Assembly (NCBI RefSeq): GCF_026157085.1
Contig: NZ_JANPVN010000001.1
Location: 2,267,001-2,331,000, forward strand
Length of the DNA stretch: 64,000 nt
Source: Sphingomicrobium arenosum
Lineage (GTDB): Bacteria > Pseudomonadota > Alphaproteobacteria > Sphingomonadales > Sphingomonadaceae
Direction: 5' to 3'
Positions 36,341 through 47,584 of this stretch are shown here, one piece after another (position 1 is the stretch's first letter; every line of letters begins with the position of its first letter). The translations under genes and the position numbers were made by a program. The notes below the pieces were generated by a model. That model searched no databases and was not told the origin of the DNA. It saw nothing but the letters and a program-made list of their open reading frames with translations.

Positions 36341-38011
36341 CTAGTGGCTGCTAAGCCCTGAGTCAAGCGTGGGCGGCGTCGGCGCGCGCTCGCCGCCGGG
36401 ATCGAAGGCGTCGCCGAAATAGGTGCCCTCGTACCAGCGCGGCGGGGTCGCATCCTCGGCGATGGTCAGCGCGATGCGATGGTTCAATTCCGCATATTTG
36501 GCGAGCGCGTCCCAATCGAGCGCCTGGCTCAGATCATCGCCCGCCTTGTGATAGCGCGTGGCGAAGAAGTCGGCCCATTGCTCCTCGCCGCCATTGCCAT
36601 AGCCGGTGAAGAGCAGGATCGCGGGCACGCCCATCTTGGCGAACTCATAATGGTCCGAGCGCACGAAGATATTCTGCTCGGGCATGGGATCGGGCGAGAC
36701 GGTGATGCCGAGCGCGGCGCCCGCGTCGGCGACCTTTTCGGCGACGCTGTTATAGGGCGCCCCGAAGGCGACCACGTCGGTGAAGTCGTAGAGCGGGACG
36801 GGCATGTCGAGGTTCACCACCGCGGCGATGTCGTCGATCGGCACGATGGGATTTTGCGCATAATAGGCCGCGCCTAACAGACCCATTTCCTCCGCCGCGA
36901 GCGCGATGAAGCTGATCGAGCGGGCGGGTGCGACCTCGCGTGTGGTGAAGAGGCGCGCCGCCTCGAGCATGGTGGCGATGCCCGCGGCATTGTCGAGCGC
37001 GCCATTGTTGACCTTGTCCTCGCCCTCTTCGTTCACGCCGATATGGTCGAGATGCGCGGTCATCATGACATGTTCGCCCGCCAGCACCGGATCGGCGCCG
37101 CGCAGGTTGCCAATGACATTCGTGCCGGTGAAGCTGTCATGGGACGAGCGATGGTCGATCATCATCCGCGCCTCGGGCGCGCGCGGCAGCGTGATCGCCT
37201 CGCCCATCGCCGCGGCCATGGCGGTCTCGCGCAGGTCCATGCCGAACAGCGCGCTGGCCGCCTCGATGGTCATATAACCTTCCACGTCGAGCGCGCCGGG
37301 CTGGTCGGACGGGCGCCCGTCGGGGCCGATGACATCGACCACCTCATGGTTGCGCATATAGTTTATGAAGCCAGCGCCCTGCCCTTCGGGGGCGGCAAGC
37401 AGGTAGATGATGCCGCGCGCGCCCTTGGCGGCGGCGACCTGCGCCTTCGATCCGCCGAGATGCGCGTTGACGTCGCCATTGCCGCCGGGAACCGCGCCCG
37501 GCATCACGACCACGATCTTGCCCGCGACATCGAGGCCCGCATAATCGTCGATCCCGAGCAGCGGTTCGCTGATGCCGCGCCCGGCGAGGACGACGGGCGC
37601 GTCGATCATGACCTGTTCGCCTGCCACGCTGGGGCGCAGCGCGATGTCGCTATCGGCGAGCGCGACGGCCGCGCCGTCGCGGCTGGCGGCGATGCTGGTC
37701 TCGCCGACCTTCGCGCGCACGAAAGGCACCTCCTGGTACCAGCTGCCGTCATCGCCGCCGGGCTCGAGGCCCATGGCGCGAAAGCGGCTGACGACATAGA
37801 GCGCCGCGAGATCGTAGCCTCGGGTGCCGGTCTGGCGCCCTTCGAGCAGATCGTCGGCGAGGAATTCGACATGCGCGCGGACCATGTCGCTGTCGGCGCG
37901 GATGGTGGCGGCCTCGGCCGTCATGGGGGCGGGGGTCTCGGCGGCAGCGGCCAGCGGGGCGGCGGCGGCCAGCGCGGTGCCGGCGGCGAGGAGGAGGCGA
38001 AGGGTCGTCAC
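36341..38011 (-). CDS. Secreted M28 family metallopeptidase with PA-like insert
   Basis: 556 residues from the GTG at 38011, which gives a signal peptide ([20 protein letters not shown]) and has AGGA upstream. The aminopeptidase zinc ligands are in order: [46 protein letters not shown] and [13 protein letters not shown]. Residues about 130-260 between the strands form the protease-associated insert. It should release amino acids from peptides in the periplasm or outside. Confidence 0.9.
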   Translation of the reverse strand: MTTLRLLLAAGTALAAAAPLAAAAETPAPMTAEAATIRADSDMVRAHVEFLADDLLEGRQTGTRGYDLAALYVVSRFRAMGLEPGGDDGSWYQEVPFVRAKVGETSIAASRDGAAVALADSDIALRPSVAGEQVMIDAPVVLAGRGISEPLLGIDDYAGLDVAGKIVVVMPGAVPGGNGDVNAHLGGSKAQVAAAKGARGIIYLLAAPEGQGAGFINYMRNHEVVDVIGPDGRPSDQPGALDVEGYMTIEAASALFGMDLRETAMAAAMGEAITLPRAPEARMMIDHRSSHDSFTGTNVIGNLRGADPVLAGEHVMMTAHLDHIGVNEEGEDKVNNGALDNAAGIATMLEAARLFTTREVAPARSISFIALAAEEMGLLGAAYYAQNPIVPIDDIAAVVNLDMPVPLYDFTDVVAFGAPYNSVAEKVADAGAALGITVSPDPMPEQNIFVRSDHYEFAKMGVPAILLFTGYGNGGEEQWADFFATRYHKAGDDLSQALDWDALAKYAELNHRIALTIAEDATPPRWYEGTYFGDAFDPGGERAPTPPTLDSGLSSH

Positions 38012-38190
38012 GGGGCGTTCTTCCTGAGCAATCGTCAATGGCTGGCCCGCTCCATAGGCGCTCGCAGGTGGATGCGGAATGAATTTCGACAAGCGGACGC
38101 GAGGCGCGGGTGAACGCACGGGGTTTCCCTTGGCTGTCGCCTTGCCTAGGAAGGGGCGAAATTTCGATCATTACAGGTGTAGACACAGCC

Positions 38191-39330
38191 ATGACCCTTT
38201 CCGTCACCAGCGCTTTCGACAGCGGCAACATCCGGCTCGTGAGCCAGCAGGACGACCGGCTCGAGCTCGAGATCGTCAAGGACCATCAGAGCGATTTCTA
38301 CCAGTGGTTCCACTTCAAGCTGGTCGGCGGCGCGGGGCGCGAGGTCGAGCTCGCCATCACCAATGCGGGCGGCGCGGCCTATGTCGACGGCTGGCCCGGC
38401 TATGAAGCGCTGATGAGCATCGACCGCGAGGAATGGACCCGCGTCAAGTCGACGAGCTACGAGGACGGCACGCTGACCATCCGCCTCGTGCCCGACACCG
38501 ACTGCGTCTATCTCGCCTATTTCGTGCCTTATTCGATGGAGCGCCACCTTGACCTCGTCGCCACCGTCGCGGCGCTGCCCGATGTCGACTATCGCAGCCT
38601 CGGCAAGACGATCGACGGGCAGGACCTCGACTATTTCCAGATGGGCGAGGGCGATCTTGTCGTGTGGATGTATGCGCGCCAGCATCCGGGCGAGAGCCAG
38701 GCCGAATGGTGGATGGAAGGCATGCTCGAGAAGCTGACCGATCCCGACGATCCCGTCAGTCGCAAGCTGCTTTCCGAATGCACCTTCCACATCGTCCCCA
38801 ACATGAACCCCGACGGGTCCAAGCGCGGGCATTTGCGCACCAATGCGGTCGGCACCAACTTGAACCGCGAATGGGACAATCCGACCGAAGAAAAGAGCCC
38901 CGAAGTGCTCTATGTGCGCAATCGCATGGACGAGACGGGCGTCGACTTCGCGATGGACGTGCATGGCGACGAAGCGATCCCCGCCAACTTCCTCGCAGGC
39001 TTCGAGGGCATCCCGAGCTTCGATGAGAAGCAATATGACCTGTTCAAGCAGTTCAGCAGCCTGCTGGTGGCCAATTGCCCCGACTTCCAGGAGGAAAAGG
39101 GCTATGAGGTGTCCAAGCCGGGCGAAGCAAACCTGTCCATGTCGACCACCCAGCTGGCCGAGCGTTTCGGCGCGGTGTCGATGACGTTGGAAATGCCCTT
39201 CAAGGACAATGACGACCTGCCCGACCCCATCTACGGCTGGTCGACCGAGCGCTGCAAATATCTGGCGCACGGCTGCCTCAATGCCCTCGCCCAGCTCGTC
39301 CCCGACCTGAAAGCCCGCAAGAAAGGCTGA
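38191..39330 (+). CDS. M14 family zinc carboxypeptidase (cytosolic type)
   Basis: 379 residues from the ATG at 38191, no signal peptide. The first ~115 residues are a beta-sandwich domain found in cytosolic carboxypeptidases, followed by the catalytic domain. Zinc ligands are in MYARQHPGESQAEWWMEGML (HxxE) and FAMDVHGDEAIPANF (His); the catalytic Glu should be in VSMTLEMPFKDN. Substrate unknown; relatives trim C-terminal residues from peptides or proteins. Confidence 0.9.
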   Translation: MTLSVTSAFDSGNIRLVSQQDDRLELEIVKDHQSDFYQWFHFKLVGGAGREVELAITNAGGAAYVDGWPGYEALMSIDREEWTRVKSTSYEDGTLTIRLVPDTDCVYLAYFVPYSMERHLDLVATVAALPDVDYRSLGKTIDGQDLDYFQMGEGDLVVWMYARQHPGESQAEWWMEGMLEKLTDPDDPVSRKLLSECTFHIVPNMNPDGSKRGHLRTNAVGTNLNREWDNPTEEKSPEVLYVRNRMDETGVDFAMDVHGDEAIPANFLAGFEGIPSFDEKQYDLFKQFSSLLVANCPDFQEEKGYEVSKPGEANLSMSTTQLAERFGAVSMTLEMPFKDNDDLPDPIYGWSTERCKYLAHGCLNALAQLVPDLKARKKG

Positions 39331-39336
39331 TCGCCC

Positions 39337-40026
39337 ATGACCGCCAAGCTGATCCTCGTCCGCCACGGCCAGTCGCAGTGGAATCTCGAAAACCGCTTCA
39401 CCGGCTGGTGGGATGTCGACCTCACCGACAAGGGCGTCGAGGAAGCGAGGAGCGCGGGCGAGGTGATGAAGGCCAAGGGCATCGCGCCGACCCGCGCCTT
39501 CACCTCGGTCCAGACGCGGGCGATCCGCACGCTGCACCTCGCGCTCCATTCATTGGGGCGGCTGTGGATCCCCGTGACCAAGGACTGGCATTTGAACGAG
39601 CGCCACTATGGCGGGCTCACCGGCATGAACAAGCAGGAGATGCGCGACAAGGTTGGCGACGAGCAGGTCCACATCTGGCGCCGCAGCTTCGACGTGCCGC
39701 CGCCCGCGCAGGAAGCGGACGACAAGTACCGGATGGACGATGATCCGCGCTATGCCGGGATCGACGTGCCCGCGACCGAGAGCCTCAAGGACACGATCGC
39801 TCGCGTCCTGCCTTATTATCAGGCGAACATCCGACCCCACCTGGAGGCGGGCGAAACGGTGATCGTGTCGGCGCATGGCAACAGCCTTCGCGCGCTGGTA
39901 AAGCACCTATCGAACATCTCGGATGACGACATCACCGGACTCGAAATCCCGACCGGCCGTCCCATCATCTACGAATTCGACGAAGCGATGCAGCCCTCCG
40001 ACCGGCGCTACCTCGACGAGGCCTGA
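39337..40026 (+). CDS. gpmA: 2,3-bisphosphoglycerate-dependent phosphoglycerate mutase
   Basis: 229 residues. Catalytic His is in [20 protein letters not shown], the second His in [15 protein letters not shown], and [16 protein letters not shown] is a family marker. It interconverts 3- and 2-phosphoglycerate in glycolysis. It follows the M14 peptidase gene by six bases and is followed by purE. Confidence 0.97.
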   Translation: MTAKLILVRHGQSQWNLENRFTGWWDVDLTDKGVEEARSAGEVMKAKGIAPTRAFTSVQTRAIRTLHLALHSLGRLWIPVTKDWHLNERHYGGLTGMNKQEMRDKVGDEQVHIWRRSFDVPPPAQEADDKYRMDDDPRYAGIDVPATESLKDTIARVLPYYQANIRPHLEAGETVIVSAHGNSLRALVKHLSNISDDDITGLEIPTGRPIIYEFDEAMQPSDRRYLDEA

Positions 40027-40106
40027 GGCGTGGACGGGCGAGCGTTCCTCGCCTAAACGGGAGCGATCCGGCCCCGCCACGGGGCGCGAACACGGGGGCT
40101 ATATAC

Positions 40107-40580
40107 GTGGACGTCGGTATCATCATGGGCAGCCAGTCCGACTGGGAGACGATGGCGCGCGCCGCCGCGATCCTCGAGGAGCTGGGCGTTGCACACGAAG
40201 TAAAGATCGTCTCGGCGCATCGCACTCCCGACCGGCTCTACGATTATGCCAAGGCAGCGCGCGGGCGCGGTTTGAAGGCGATCATCGCGGGCGCGGGCGG
40301 GGCGGCGCATCTGCCCGGCATGGTCGCCGCGCTGACCCCGGTGCCGGTGCTCGGCGTGCCGGTGCGCTCCAAGGCCCTGTCGGGTCAGGACAGTCTCTAT
40401 TCGATCGTTCAGATGCCCGCGGGCGTCCCCGTCGCCACCTTCGCCATCGGCGAGGCGGGCGCGGCCAATGCGGCACTGTTCGCGGCGGCGCAACTGGCGG
40501 TGAACGACGAAGCGCTGGCCAAGCGACTGGACGATTGGCGCCAGGCCCAGACCGACAAGGTCGAGGAGACGCCCCGATGA
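40107..40580 (+). CDS. purE: 5-(carboxyamino)imidazole ribonucleotide mutase
   Basis: 157 residues from the GTG at 40107. Start motif [14 protein letters not shown], then SAHRTPDRL and [12 protein letters not shown], as in class I PurE. It converts N5-CAIR to CAIR in purine synthesis. Its stop overlaps the purK start (ATGA). Confidence 0.97.
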   Translation: MDVGIIMGSQSDWETMARAAAILEELGVAHEVKIVSAHRTPDRLYDYAKAARGRGLKAIIAGAGGAAHLPGMVAALTPVPVLGVPVRSKALSGQDSLYSIVQMPAGVPVATFAIGEAGAANAALFAAAQLAVNDEALAKRLDDWRQAQTDKVEETPR

Positions 40581-41647
40581 GCGAACTCAAGCCACTGCCC
40601 CCCGGCTCGACCATCGGCATCGTCGGCGGCGGACAATTGGGGCGGATGCTGTGCCTTGCCGCGCATCGCATGGGCTATCGCACCCATGTCTATGCCCCCG
40701 ATCCCGCGCCGCCCGCGAGCGCCACAGCCTCGCTCTACGTCTGCGCCGATTATCAGAATTCGGACGCGCTCGCAGCCTTCGCCGCCGAATGCGACGTCGT
40801 CACCTACGAGTTCGAAAACCTTCCCGTCGCGCCCTTGGACGCGATGGAAGGCAAGCTTCGCCCCGGCACGCGCAGCCTCGCCATCGCGCAGGACCGCGCG
40901 GCGGAAAAGCGTTTCATCGAAGAGCATGGCGGCACCGTCGCCAGATGGCGTCCCATCAGCGAACCCGGCGATTTCGACGGCATCGGCGAGGACATCGGCT
41001 TCCCGCTCGTGCTGAAATCACGGCGCCTCGGCTATGACGGCAAGGGGCAGGCGTGGGTGCGCGAGGAAAGCCAGCTGCTCGACGCCTGGGACGCCATCGG
41101 GCGCGAGCCCGCGGTCGCCGAGGCGGCGGTCGATTTCGGCGCCGAATTCTCGATCCTCGTGGCGCGCCGTGCCGATGACGAACTCGCCATCTGGAACGCG
41201 CCGCGCAACATCCACGACGGCGGCATCCTGCGCCGCTCCGAGGTCCCGGCGGGCGATCCGGTCGACGAGCATGTCGAGGCGGCCGTCGCCATCGCTGCCA
41301 AGCTGGCGATGGAGCTGGGGCATATCGGGGTGATGGCGGTCGAATTCTTCGCCACGCCCGAGGGGCCGATCGTCAACGAGATCGCTCCGCGCGTCCACAA
41401 TAGCGGGCATTGGACGATCGAGGGATCGCAAACCAGCCAGTTCGAACAGCATCTTCGCTGTATCTGCGACCTGCCGCTCGGCGATCCCGCGCTGGTCAGC
41501 CCACGCGTCACGATGGACAATCTCATCGGCAACGACGTGGACCTGTGGGCCGACCTGCTCGCCGAACCGGGCGCGCATCTTCACGTCTATGGCAAGCGCG
41601 AGGCCCGCCCCGGGCGTAAGATGGGGCATGTGACCCGGCTGGGCTAG
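40577..41647 (+). CDS. purK: 5-(carboxyamino)imidazole ribonucleotide synthase
   Basis: 356 residues, ATP-grasp enzyme making N5-CAIR from AIR, ATP and bicarbonate. [20 protein letters not shown] starts the first domain; [19 protein letters not shown] is the ATP-binding part; [20 protein letters not shown] is a conserved C-terminal motif. It works directly with PurE. Confidence 0.97.
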   Translation: MSELKPLPPGSTIGIVGGGQLGRMLCLAAHRMGYRTHVYAPDPAPPASATASLYVCADYQNSDALAAFAAECDVVTYEFENLPVAPLDAMEGKLRPGTRSLAIAQDRAAEKRFIEEHGGTVARWRPISEPGDFDGIGEDIGFPLVLKSRRLGYDGKGQAWVREESQLLDAWDAIGREPAVAEAAVDFGAEFSILVARRADDELAIWNAPRNIHDGGILRRSEVPAGDPVDEHVEAAVAIAAKLAMELGHIGVMAVEFFATPEGPIVNEIAPRVHNSGHWTIEGSQTSQFEQHLRCICDLPLGDPALVSPRVTMDNLIGNDVDLWADLLAEPGAHLHVYGKREARPGRKMGHVTRLG

Positions 41648-41657
41648 ACGCTCTATC

Positions 41658-44549
41658 CTAGGGTGCGTCGACTTCGGGGGCGCTGCGCGTCTCGAAGGCG
41701 ATGCCCGCCGCCTCCAGCTGCGGCGCGACCGTCTCGGCATCGCCGACGACGATCCAGCGAAAGGCCGCGGGGTCCAATGCCGCGCGGATCGCGCGGTCGA
41801 GCCCCTCGCTTGTCTGCGCGCCAAGCCGCTCGGCGAGCGTTTCGTAATAGTCCATCGGCCGCCCGACCTCGACATTGTTGCTCATCCCCTGAATGAGCGC
41901 CGCGCTCATCTCGAAGCGGCCGGGGAGTTCGGCGATTTGCGCGGCCTGAGTCCGCGCCAACTCTTCCTCGCTCACCCCCGCATCGGTGAGGAAGGCGTGG
42001 GTCTCGGCGATGATCGCGCGCAGGCTGTCGGCGGTGCGGTCGGCCTGTACCGGGGCGCGGAGCCGGTAGAAGACATCGGCGCTCGATCGGATGACATAGC
42101 CGCGCGCGCCATAGGACCAGCCCTTCTCTTCGCGCAAATCCATGTTGATGCGCCCGAGGAAGCTGCCCCCGAACACTTCATTGGCACTGAAAAGATCGGT
42201 CAGCTCGTCGCCCGGCGCGACCGGCAGGATTTGCGCGGCGAGGATCAGCGACTGCGAGGAGCCGGGGCGATCGACGAGAGTCACGTCGGGGCCCTCGGGC
42301 CGCGCGGGCCGCGCCGCAAAGCGCTTGATGCCGGCGGGAACCTCATCGACCGTCCATCGGCCCAGCCGTTGTTCGAACATCGCTTCGACCTGCGCCGTGT
42401 CGAGGTCCGAGACCACGAAGATATTCGCCCGTTCGGGTCGCAGCCAACGCGCGTGGAAATCGCGCAGGTCGTCGGCATCGATCGCGGCGATGGCGTCGGG
42501 GTCGCCGTAAGGGCTGCCGCCATAGGGATCGGCCGGGTGATAGAGGATGGCGGGCAAGAGATCGTTGGCGACGCCGTCGATGGTAGCGAGCGTGCGTTGC
42601 CGCGAGGCGAGTAGCTGGCCACGCACGCGCTCGATCGCCTCAAGGTCGAAATCGGGGGCCCGCAACATGGTCGCCAATAGATCGAGGCTGGCATCGAGAT
42701 TGACCGTCAGCGCGCTCATGCTCGCGACCGTCTCGTCGAGCGCCGTGCCGAAGTCGATCTCGGTGCCGAGCGCTTCGCTGCGCTCCGCGATCTCCTGCGC
42801 GCTCAAGCCGCCGGCGCCTTCGTCCAGCAGCGCCTCGACCATGGCCGCGATACCGCGCTCGTCGGGGGCTTCGGCGGCGCGTCCGGCGTCAAATTCGATG
42901 AGGACCGAAGTTACGGGAAGGCTGGAGCGGCGGGCATGGTATAGCGTGGCGCCATTAGACAGCCGCACCGAGGCGACCTCGGGAAAGTCGAGCGCCGAGG
43001 TCGGCCCGATGGGCGGGATCTCGCGGATGGTGCGGGTCGGCGGGCTGGGCGATGCGGCTGTATCGCTCGACGCCTGCGACGGGGCCTTTTCGAGGGCATC
43101 GACCGTCTCCGGCTCGCCCGGCAACAGCGTGAGCGTCAAGGTCGGCTGCTCGAGCCAGCGCGCGGCGGCGGCGCGGACCGCCTCGGGCGTCAGTGCAGCA
43201 TAAGCGGCGAGATCGGCGGCAAAGTGCCCCGCGTCACCATGATCCAAATAGCTTTCGGCCAGCCGTGCGGCCTTGCCCTCGCTGCCCCCGACTTGCTCTA
43301 GCCCGCGTACCTCGGCGGCGATCAGGTCCGTCACCGCCCGCTCGACTTCCTCGGCGCTCGGTCCCTGCGTGACAAGCCGGGCGACCTCTTTCTGCAACGC
43401 CAACTCGAGGGTGTCGAGCGAGGTGCCCTCACGCGGCTCGCCGCCCACGCTGAACAGCCCGACATGCTGATATCCGATATAGCCCGCGAAGGCGAAGTCG
43501 GCGATCTCGCGGCGGCGGACGAGCTCGGCATCGAGGCGGCTGGAGGCGAGCCCGCCGAGAACCGAGCCCGCGATGTCGAGCGCGGGGCGATCGGGATCGG
43601 TGCGCGGGGGCATGGGCCAGTAGATCGTAACGCGTGGGCGCGCGACGCCGTCGGTCACCTCGACCCGCCGCGATTGCTCGAAACTGGGGACCTCGGCCAC
43701 GATCGGGGGTTGGGCGGGACCTGTTGGGATTGCCCCGAAATAGCGTTCGACCAGCGGGCGAGCGGTGGCGGCATCGACATCGCCCGCCAGCACCAGCACG
43801 GCATTATCGGGCCCATAATGGTCGATGAACCACTGGCGCACGTCGCCCAGCGTCGCGCTGTCGAGATCCGCCATCGAGCCGATCGTCTCGTGACCGTAGG
43901 GATGGTCCTTGCCGAACATCTCCTTCAGCAGCACGCCCCAGGCGCGCGCGCCGGGGCGATTGTCGCGCTGCCGTTTCTCGTTCTGGACGACGGCGCGCTG
44001 GGTATCGAGCTTGTCCTGCGTGACCGCGCCCAGCAGATAGCCCATGCGATCGCTTTCCATGAACAGGATGCGCTCGAGCGCGCCGGTCGGCACGTTCTGG
44101 AAATAATGGGTGCGATCGAATTGGGTGGTGCCGTTGAGCGACGTCGCGCCGATGGCGTCGGTCCATTCGAAATAGTCGCCCGGCAAATTCTCCGAACCGT
44201 TGAACATGAGATGTTCGAACAGATGGGCGAAACCGGTCTTGCCGGCGGGCTCGTCCGTCGAGCCGACATCGTACCAGACGCTGACCGCGACGATGGGGGC
44301 CTTGCGATCCTCGTGCACGATGACCGTGAGGCCGTTGTCGAGCGTGAACGTCACGTGCGGGATGGCGACCTGGTCGGCGAGGGCGACGAGCGGTCCCGGC
44401 GCGGCTGGTGCCTGTGCCTCAATGGGCGCGGGCGCAGGGGCAGCGTTCGGCGGCGGCGTGACCGCGCAGCCGAGCAGGAGCGCGCCCGAGGCGACGATCC
44501 ACGCCTGCCGCAAGAGTCGAGGCACGATAATGTTCGGGACTTTCAGCAC
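41658..44549 (-). CDS. Periplasmic M16 family peptidase, double-domain lipoprotein
   Basis: 963 residues from the GTG at 44549, which places the lipobox LLLGC after a 27-residue signal; the open frame further upstream is not used. The first M16 domain has the inverted zinc motif FAHLFEHLMFNG (HxxEH) and the distal Glu region. The second M16 domain (about residues 500-950) lacks it, having AMVEALLDEGAG instead, so it is probably structural, as in other two-domain M16 proteases such as insulinase-type enzymes. Likely degrades peptides in the periplasm. Confidence 0.88.
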   Translation of the reverse strand: MLKVPNIIVPRLLRQAWIVASGALLLGCAVTPPPNAAPAPAPIEAQAPAAPGPLVALADQVAIPHVTFTLDNGLTVIVHEDRKAPIVAVSVWYDVGSTDEPAGKTGFAHLFEHLMFNGSENLPGDYFEWTDAIGATSLNGTTQFDRTHYFQNVPTGALERILFMESDRMGYLLGAVTQDKLDTQRAVVQNEKRQRDNRPGARAWGVLLKEMFGKDHPYGHETIGSMADLDSATLGDVRQWFIDHYGPDNAVLVLAGDVDAATARPLVERYFGAIPTGPAQPPIVAEVPSFEQSRRVEVTDGVARPRVTIYWPMPPRTDPDRPALDIAGSVLGGLASSRLDAELVRRREIADFAFAGYIGYQHVGLFSVGGEPREGTSLDTLELALQKEVARLVTQGPSAEEVERAVTDLIAAEVRGLEQVGGSEGKAARLAESYLDHGDAGHFAADLAAYAALTPEAVRAAAARWLEQPTLTLTLLPGEPETVDALEKAPSQASSDTAASPSPPTRTIREIPPIGPTSALDFPEVASVRLSNGATLYHARRSSLPVTSVLIEFDAGRAAEAPDERGIAAMVEALLDEGAGGLSAQEIAERSEALGTEIDFGTALDETVASMSALTVNLDASLDLLATMLRAPDFDLEAIERVRGQLLASRQRTLATIDGVANDLLPAILYHPADPYGGSPYGDPDAIAAIDADDLRDFHARWLRPERANIFVVSDLDTAQVEAMFEQRLGRWTVDEVPAGIKRFAARPARPEGPDVTLVDRPGSSQSLILAAQILPVAPGDELTDLFSANEVFGGSFLGRINMDLREEKGWSYGARGYVIRSSADVFYRLRAPVQADRTADSLRAIIAETHAFLTDAGVSEEELARTQAAQIAELPGRFEMSAALIQGMSNNVEVGRPMDYYETLAERLGAQTSEGLDRAIRAALDPAAFRWIVVGDAETVAPQLEAAGIAFETRSAPEVDAP

Positions 44550-44635
44550 GTTGCCGTGCTCATGCCCCGAACATTCCTTCACCGCAATATCCCTCTTCGA
44601 CGAGGGTGCGCGTCGGTTCGACCGACGCCCGGGGG

Positions 44636-45406
44636 TCAACGGTTCGGGCGCAGATCCTCGTTGGGAATGATGCGATAGCGCGCCTCGACGAGGCTGAAGA
44701 TGCCGAACAGGATGAGCCCGATGCACAGGAGCGTGAAGAGCGTGCCCGTGTCCTTGAGGCTGGTCAGCGCGGCGGCGAGGCCCTTGGCCTCCTCGCTGTT
44801 GCCGACCGCCTGGATGACGAACCATCCCGAGGTGATGAAGACGATGCCGCGCGCCACATGGCCGAGCAGTCCGAACCAACCGACGAAGGGCGGCGTGCCG
44901 GCGCCCAGCCCGCGCAGGAACTCGCGCGTGATGCCCTTCTTGATCTGGTAGAGGCCGGCGATGAGGATGCCCGCGCCGGTCGCATAGAGCAGCCAATCGG
45001 GCGCGATGGCGGCGGCTTTTTGCGTGCCGTCACCCGAACCGCCCGACCCGAACAGCGTCTTGCCTGCCAGATAAGCGAGAACGAAATAGCCGAACCCGCC
45101 GACGACATAGAAGAAGCGCTTGGCCTTGCCGGTGGCGTCGTCGTCGAAACCCTCGAGATTCTTCACCGCGTCGAAGATCTTCCACAGGCCATAGCCGAAG
45201 GCGCCGAGCATGATGATGCCGAGCAGCACGCTGCCCGCTGGAAGGTCCTCGACCGACTTGAACAGGTCCGACGTGCTGTCGGGCGCTTCGGCGGACAGCG
45301 CGACATAGCCGAGGAGGATGTAGATAAGCCCGCGCGCGACATAGCCGACGCGGGTCCAGTTCTCGAGGCTGGAGGCGGTGGATTCCAGTTCCGACGTAGT
45401 GACCAT
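44636..45406 (-). CDS. DUF1206 family membrane protein
   Basis: 256 residues from the ATG at 45406 with six membrane segments in three pairs; each pair begins with an Arg-Gly motif such as YVARGLIYILLGYVAL and HVARGIVFITSGWFV, the repeat that defines DUF1206. Function unknown. It shares a 148-base gap with divergent lepA. Confidence 0.88.
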   Translation of the reverse strand: MVTTSELESTASSLENWTRVGYVARGLIYILLGYVALSAEAPDSTSDLFKSVEDLPAGSVLLGIIMLGAFGYGLWKIFDAVKNLEGFDDDATGKAKRFFYVVGGFGYFVLAYLAGKTLFGSGGSGDGTQKAAAIAPDWLLYATGAGILIAGLYQIKKGITREFLRGLGAGTPPFVGWFGLLGHVARGIVFITSGWFVIQAVGNSEEAKGLAAALTSLKDTGTLFTLLCIGLILFGIFSLVEARYRIIPNEDLRPNR

Positions 45407-45554
45407 GCGTGAAAACTCCCTGTTGTCTTCTGGCAGACGAGCGGGAAGCCGTGACGGTTCCGAAAATGCTGACAGGCGCGCCAACTGCTGCTAGCTGGCG
45501 TGGCAGATTGGCGCGGGACCCGTCCGCCGCCTCCCAGCTTGACTGAAGATTCGC

Positions 45555-47375
45555 ATGGCAGACCTCGAAAAAATCCGTAATTTCAGCATTATCGCGCATA
45601 TCGATCATGGCAAGTCGACGCTTGCCGATCGGCTCATCCAGGTCACTGGCGGGCTGACCGAGCGCGAGATGAAGGCGCAGGTGCTCGACAATATGGAGAT
45701 CGAGCAGGAGCGCGGGATCACCATCAAGTCGCAGACCGTGCGGCTCGACTGGGTCGCGGCGGATGGCGAGACCTATGAATTGAACCTCATGGACACGCCC
45801 GGCCACGTCGACTTCGCCTATGAGGTGTCGCGCAGCCTCGCCGCGTGCGAGGGCGCGCTGCTGGTGGTCGATGCCGCGCAGGGCGTGGAAGCGCAGACGC
45901 TCGCCAACGTCTATCAGTCGATCGAGCACGACCATGAGATCGTGCCCGTCATCAACAAGATCGACCTGCCCGCCGCCGAGCCCGAAAAGGTCAAGCTGGA
46001 GATCGAGGAAGTGATCGGCCTCGACAGTTCGGACGCGGTCGAGGCATCGGCCAAGTCGGGCATCGGCATCGAGGCGATCCTGCAGGCCATCGTCGACAAG
46101 ATCCCGCACCCCAAGGGCGACCGCGACGCGCCCTTGAAAGCCATGCTGGTCGACAGCTGGTACGATCCGTATCTGGGCGTCGTCATCCTCGTGCGCGTCA
46201 TGGAAGGCAGCCTGAAGCGCGGGCAGCGCGTCAAGTTCATGCAGGCGGGCACCGAGCATCTCATCGACCGCGTCGGCTGCTTCACCCCCAAGCGCATCGA
46301 ACTGGACGAGCTGGCGGCGGGCGAGATCGGCTTCATCACCGCGCAGATCAAGGAAGTCAGCCAGACCGCGGTCGGCGACACGATCACGACGGTCAAGAAC
46401 CCCACCGCCACGCCGCTGCCGGGCTTCAAGGAAGTGCAGCCGGTGGTGTTCTGCGGGCTGTTCCCGGTCGATGCGGCGGAGTTCGAGAAGCTGCGCGAGA
46501 GCCTGCACAAGCTGCGCCTCAACGATGCGAGCTTTTCGTTCGAGATGGAAACCTCGGCGGCGCTGGGCTTCGGCTTTCGCTGCGGCTTCCTCGGGCTGTT
46601 GCACCTCGAGATCATCCAGGAGCGGCTGACCCGCGAATATGACCTCGACCTCATCACCACCGCGCCGAGCGTCGTCTATACGATGCATTTGTCGCACACC
46701 AAGACCGAGGATGCGAAGGTCATCGAGCTGCACAATCCGGCGGACTATCCCGACGTCAACCGGATCGAGCGGATCGAGGAGCCGTGGATCAAGGCGACCA
46801 TCTATACCCCCGACGAATATCTCGGCGGGATCCTCAAGCTGTGCCAGGACCGGCGCGGGATCCAGAAGGACCTGACCTACGTGGGCGGGCGCGCGCAGGT
46901 GGTCTACGAACTGCCCCTCAACGAAGTGGTGTTCGATTTCTACGACCGGCTGAAGTCGATTTCACAGGGCTATGCGAGCTTCGATTATGAACAGATCGGC
47001 ACGCGCGAGGGCGACCTCGTCAAGATGAGCATCCTCGTCAACGAAGAGGCGGTCGACGCCTTGAGCATGATCGTCCACCGCTCCACCGCCGAACAGCGCG
47101 GGCGCGGCATGTGCGAGCGGTTGAAGGACCTCATCCCCCGCCACCTGTTCAAGATTCCCGTCCAGGCCGCGATCGGCGGCAAGGTCATCGCGCGCGAGAC
47201 GATCAGCGCGATGCGCAAGGACGTGACGGCCAAATGCTATGGCGGCGACGCGACGCGCAAGCGCAAGCTCCTCGAGAAGCAGAAGAAGGGCAAGGCGAAG
47301 ATGCGCGAGTACGGCAACGTCTCCATCCCGCAGGAAGCGTTTATTGCGGCGCTGAAGATGGGGGATGAAAATTAG
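45555..47375 (+). CDS. lepA: Elongation factor 4 (LepA)
   Basis: 606 residues, translational GTPase. G1 is [15 protein letters not shown]3 DTPGHVDF and G4 [11 protein letters not shown]; the C-terminal CTD is intact with [19 protein letters not shown]. LepA acts on stalled or misplaced ribosomes and affects initiation. Its stop codon lies inside the first arm of a large palindrome. Confidence 0.97.
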   Translation: MADLEKIRNFSIIAHIDHGKSTLADRLIQVTGGLTEREMKAQVLDNMEIEQERGITIKSQTVRLDWVAADGETYELNLMDTPGHVDFAYEVSRSLAACEGALLVVDAAQGVEAQTLANVYQSIEHDHEIVPVINKIDLPAAEPEKVKLEIEEVIGLDSSDAVEASAKSGIGIEAILQAIVDKIPHPKGDRDAPLKAMLVDSWYDPYLGVVILVRVMEGSLKRGQRVKFMQAGTEHLIDRVGCFTPKRIELDELAAGEIGFITAQIKEVSQTAVGDTITTVKNPTATPLPGFKEVQPVVFCGLFPVDAAEFEKLRESLHKLRLNDASFSFEMETSAALGFGFRCGFLGLLHLEIIQERLTREYDLDLITTAPSVVYTMHLSHTKTEDAKVIELHNPADYPDVNRIERIEEPWIKATIYTPDEYLGGILKLCQDRRGIQKDLTYVGGRAQVVYELPLNEVVFDFYDRLKSISQGYASFDYEQIGTREGDLVKMSILVNEEAVDALSMIVHRSTAEQRGRGMCERLKDLIPRHLFKIPVQAAIGGKVIARETISAMRKDVTAKCYGGDATRKRKLLEKQKKGKAKMREYGNVSIPQEAFIAALKMGDEN

Positions 47376-47439
47376 GATCGCCGAGCAGAAGGCGGCGATT
47401 GCGCGAGCAATCGTGCCTTCTGTCGAGAGACGATCCTAA
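47372..47439. repeat. Large imperfect palindrome at the lepA stop
   Basis: Three nested stems: TTAGGATCG with CGATCCTAA (47372-47380/47431-47439), CAGAAGGC with GCCTTCTG (47386-47393/47415-47422), and CGATTGC with GCAATCG (47396-47402/47407-47413) around loop GCGA. The outer arm contains the lepA TAG. There is no T run after it, so it is not a standard terminator. Confidence 0.85.
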
Positions 47440-47474
47440 GCGGCCGGCGGGTCGGCGCAGCCGGACCCGTTCGA

Positions 47475-47498
47475 CGACGGCAGGCCGCCCTGCCGTCG
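47475..47498. repeat. Perfect 10-bp hairpin upstream of the methyltransferase
   Basis: CGACGGCAGG (47475-47484) and CCTGCCGTCG (47489-47498) around loop CCGC. It lies between the lepA palindrome and the start of the lower-GC island. No T run follows on either strand. Confidence 0.8.
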
Positions 47499-47584
47499 CT
47501 TGCAGCAACCTAATACCAGAGGGCTTTTTTCATTGCTTTCGCACCGTCGGAATATACCTTTGACTGAAAGGGGGAGGGGCGCAA

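Noticed and set aside
44550..44996. N-terminal extension of the M16 peptidase to 1112 residues
   Set aside because: It overlaps DUF1206, is Arg/His-rich without a signal, and the GTG at 44549 gives a proper lipoprotein signal.
47372..47439. Integron attC site
   Set aside because: The outer arms do not fit the RYYYAAC/GTTRRRY core sites and there is no integrase in the window.
47372..47439. Rho-independent terminator of lepA
   Set aside because: No T-rich run follows the last arm on either strand.
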